From Thermoproteota archaeon (lineage in GTDB: Archaea; Thermoproteota; EX4484-205; JAAOZP01): a stretch of 5,692 nucleotides of DNA. A model generated the notes under the pieces. That model was not told the DNA's origin. It was given only the letters and a program-made list of their open reading frames with translations, and made no database searches. Both the position numbers and the translations under genes were made by a program. The stretch covers positions 1-5,692 of the forward strand of contig JANXDK010000034.1 of NCBI GenBank assembly GCA_025059435.1, given 5' to 3'. Below, in pieces: positions 4,764 through 5,692 of this stretch. How positions within the stretch are numbered: position 1 is the first letter of the stretch; every line of letters begins with the position of its first letter.

Positions 4764-5692
4764 TCGATAATTACACCGTGTCCGATCAGTCTCCAGCGTC
4801 TTTCGAAAAGCCTGCTAACCGCAATCCTCTGGCCTTTCTCCACGCATACCGGTATTTTAAGATCTAGCCTAACCCTGTTATCACGAACATCCTTAACAGT
4901 CGCCTGAGTAAGTGCTGAACCTACGTTCACATTGAGAACCTCTCCTACCCTAAGGGGCTCGTTCTTAATCATGTCCTTTACTCCAACGACTCTCTCGAAC
5001 ATGCTGTACTCCAAAGTTATGCTTCTGGCAACGGGTGGAAGTGTCCCTGGTTTACCTACTAAGTTGCCGACTAGCATATCGTTCTTAGTTAGAGAAGGGT
5101 CTAGCGTCGTCCCTATTCCAACTAGCCCACCGCTTCTAACCCTGTCTACGAAGACATTATCGAATCCCACTGAGACAACCTCGGTGATTAATGGGATTGT
5201 TTCAACTGAGTCATCCTTCTTAATCCTTAGGCCTGGCAAAATCTCCAATTCATCACCCACTTTTATCTCGCCCCTTATAATAGATCCTCCTATAACTCCG
5301 CCACGTATTTCCTTAATTACCGTCCCAGGTCTGTTAACGTCAAACGACCTTATGACTATCATCCTAGCTGGAGAACTTAAGTCGAAGATTGGAGTCGGAA
5401 CTTCCTTCTGAATTACGTATAGTAGAATATCTATGTTAACTTTGTGCTGTGCAGAAACAGGCACTATTGTAGCATCTGCATAACTTGTTCGAGAGAGAAA
5501 ATGTCTTATCTCCTCCAGGTTTTTTAAAGCCCTTTCTCTAGAGACGATATCTATCTTATTCTGTACTACGATCAACTTTTTGATACCCATTATTTCTGCA
5601 GCCAGAAGATGCTCATACGTCTGAGGCTGAGGACAAACCTCGTCTGCACCTATAACGAGTATTGCAGCATCCATTACAGCAGCACCGCTGAG
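4760..5692 (-). CDS. eif2g: Translation initiation factor 2 subunit gamma (5' partial)
   Basis: The frame runs off the right edge, leaving about 310 residues of the C-terminal three-quarters. The protein is the GTPase core of archaeal/eukaryotic IF2 (alpha-beta-gamma) that carries initiator Met-tRNA to the small subunit. The visible part starts in the GTPase domain after the G3 motif (LSGAAVMDAAILVIGADEVCPQPQTYEHL). It includes the G4 motif NKID in VVQNKID and the G5-type VPVSAQHKVNID. Domain II follows (MIVIRSFDVNRPGT, GGVIGGSIIRGEIKVGDELEILPG, GGLVGIGTTLDPSLTKND), and then domain III, ending SRLFERRWRLIGHGVIID. The P-loop and switch regions lie outside the window. The CPQPQT motif distinguishes it from EF-1A and SelB. 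Its TGA stop overlaps the PIN gene start by 4 nt, and it is the first visible gene of the minus-strand operon. Confidence 0.96.
   Translation of the reverse strand, partial: LSGAAVMDAAILVIGADEVCPQPQTYEHLLAAEIMGIKKLIVVQNKIDIVSRERALKNLEEIRHFLSRTSYADATIVPVSAQHKVNIDILLYVIQKEVPTPIFDLSSPARMIVIRSFDVNRPGTVIKEIRGGVIGGSIIRGEIKVGDELEILPGLRIKKDDSVETIPLITEVVSVGFDNVFVDRVRSGGLVGIGTTLDPSLTKNDMLVGNLVGKPGTLPPVARSITLEYSMFERVVGVKDMIKNEPLRVGEVLNVNVGSALTQATVKDVRDNRVRLDLKIPVCVEKGQRIAVSRLFERRWRLIGHGVIID

Noticed and set aside
4932..5411. 159-codon plus-strand open frame opposite eIF2 gamma
   Set aside because: It is antisense to a clearly conserved gene, has a low-complexity Ser/Thr/Pro/Leu composition with no recognisable domain, and arises from the codon bias of the real strand.
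1..5692. A novel defence, CRISPR or mobile system
   Set aside because: All large genes belong to well-known archaeal housekeeping families. There are no direct-repeat arrays, transposase or integrase motifs, or attachment-site duplications.

Overview
The window is archaeal. It carries archaeal/eukaryotic-type information-processing genes (eIF2 gamma, RNA polymerase subunit Rpo7/RpoE1, Spt4, ribosomal proteins S24e and S27ae, and KEOPS subunits Kae1 and Bud32). Shine-Dalgarno motifs match the archaeal 16S tail (GGAGGTGAT type), and GTG and TTG starts are common. Kae1 and Bud32 are separate genes rather than the fused protein of many Euryarchaeota. Together with the AGG/AGA- and ATA-rich codon use, this suggests a thermophilic TACK-type archaeon (Thermoproteota or a relative). 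That placement is inference.

Layout. Positions 1-549 on the plus strand hold the C-terminal end of a monofunctional aspartate kinase with its two ACT domains. Positions 550-932 are an AT-rich gap between convergent genes in which I see no gene. From the right edge down to 933 the minus strand is one tightly packed unit. In transcription order it holds eIF2 gamma (5' end outside the window), a PIN-domain Fcf1/Utp24-like protein, rpoE1, spt4 (rpoE2), a GTP-dependent dephospho-CoA kinase (DUF359), rps24e, rps27ae (53 codons), kae1 and bud32. Most junctions are 1- or 4-nt stop/start overlaps (TTGA, TAATG, TAGTG, ATGA), and kae1 and bud32 overlap by 38 nt. The ribosome binding sites therefore mostly lie inside the preceding gene, so one polycistronic mRNA with translational coupling is likely.

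How the genes fit together. The cluster is a known archaeal gene-expression neighbourhood: initiator tRNA delivery (eIF2 gamma), probable rRNA processing (PIN), transcription (Rpo7 and Spt4), small-subunit proteins (S24e and S27ae) and the tRNA t6A37 modification machinery (Kae1 and Bud32). The CoA-biosynthesis kinase is the metabolic outlier. I see no new defence or mobile system here.

Two features merit attention. First, rpoE1 has no canonical start codon where homology and a perfect Shine-Dalgarno place it. The expected codon is TTA, and an upstream ATG is one nucleotide out of frame. Second, the GTG start codon of kae1 forms exactly the three-base loop of a 7-bp GC-rich perfect hairpin.
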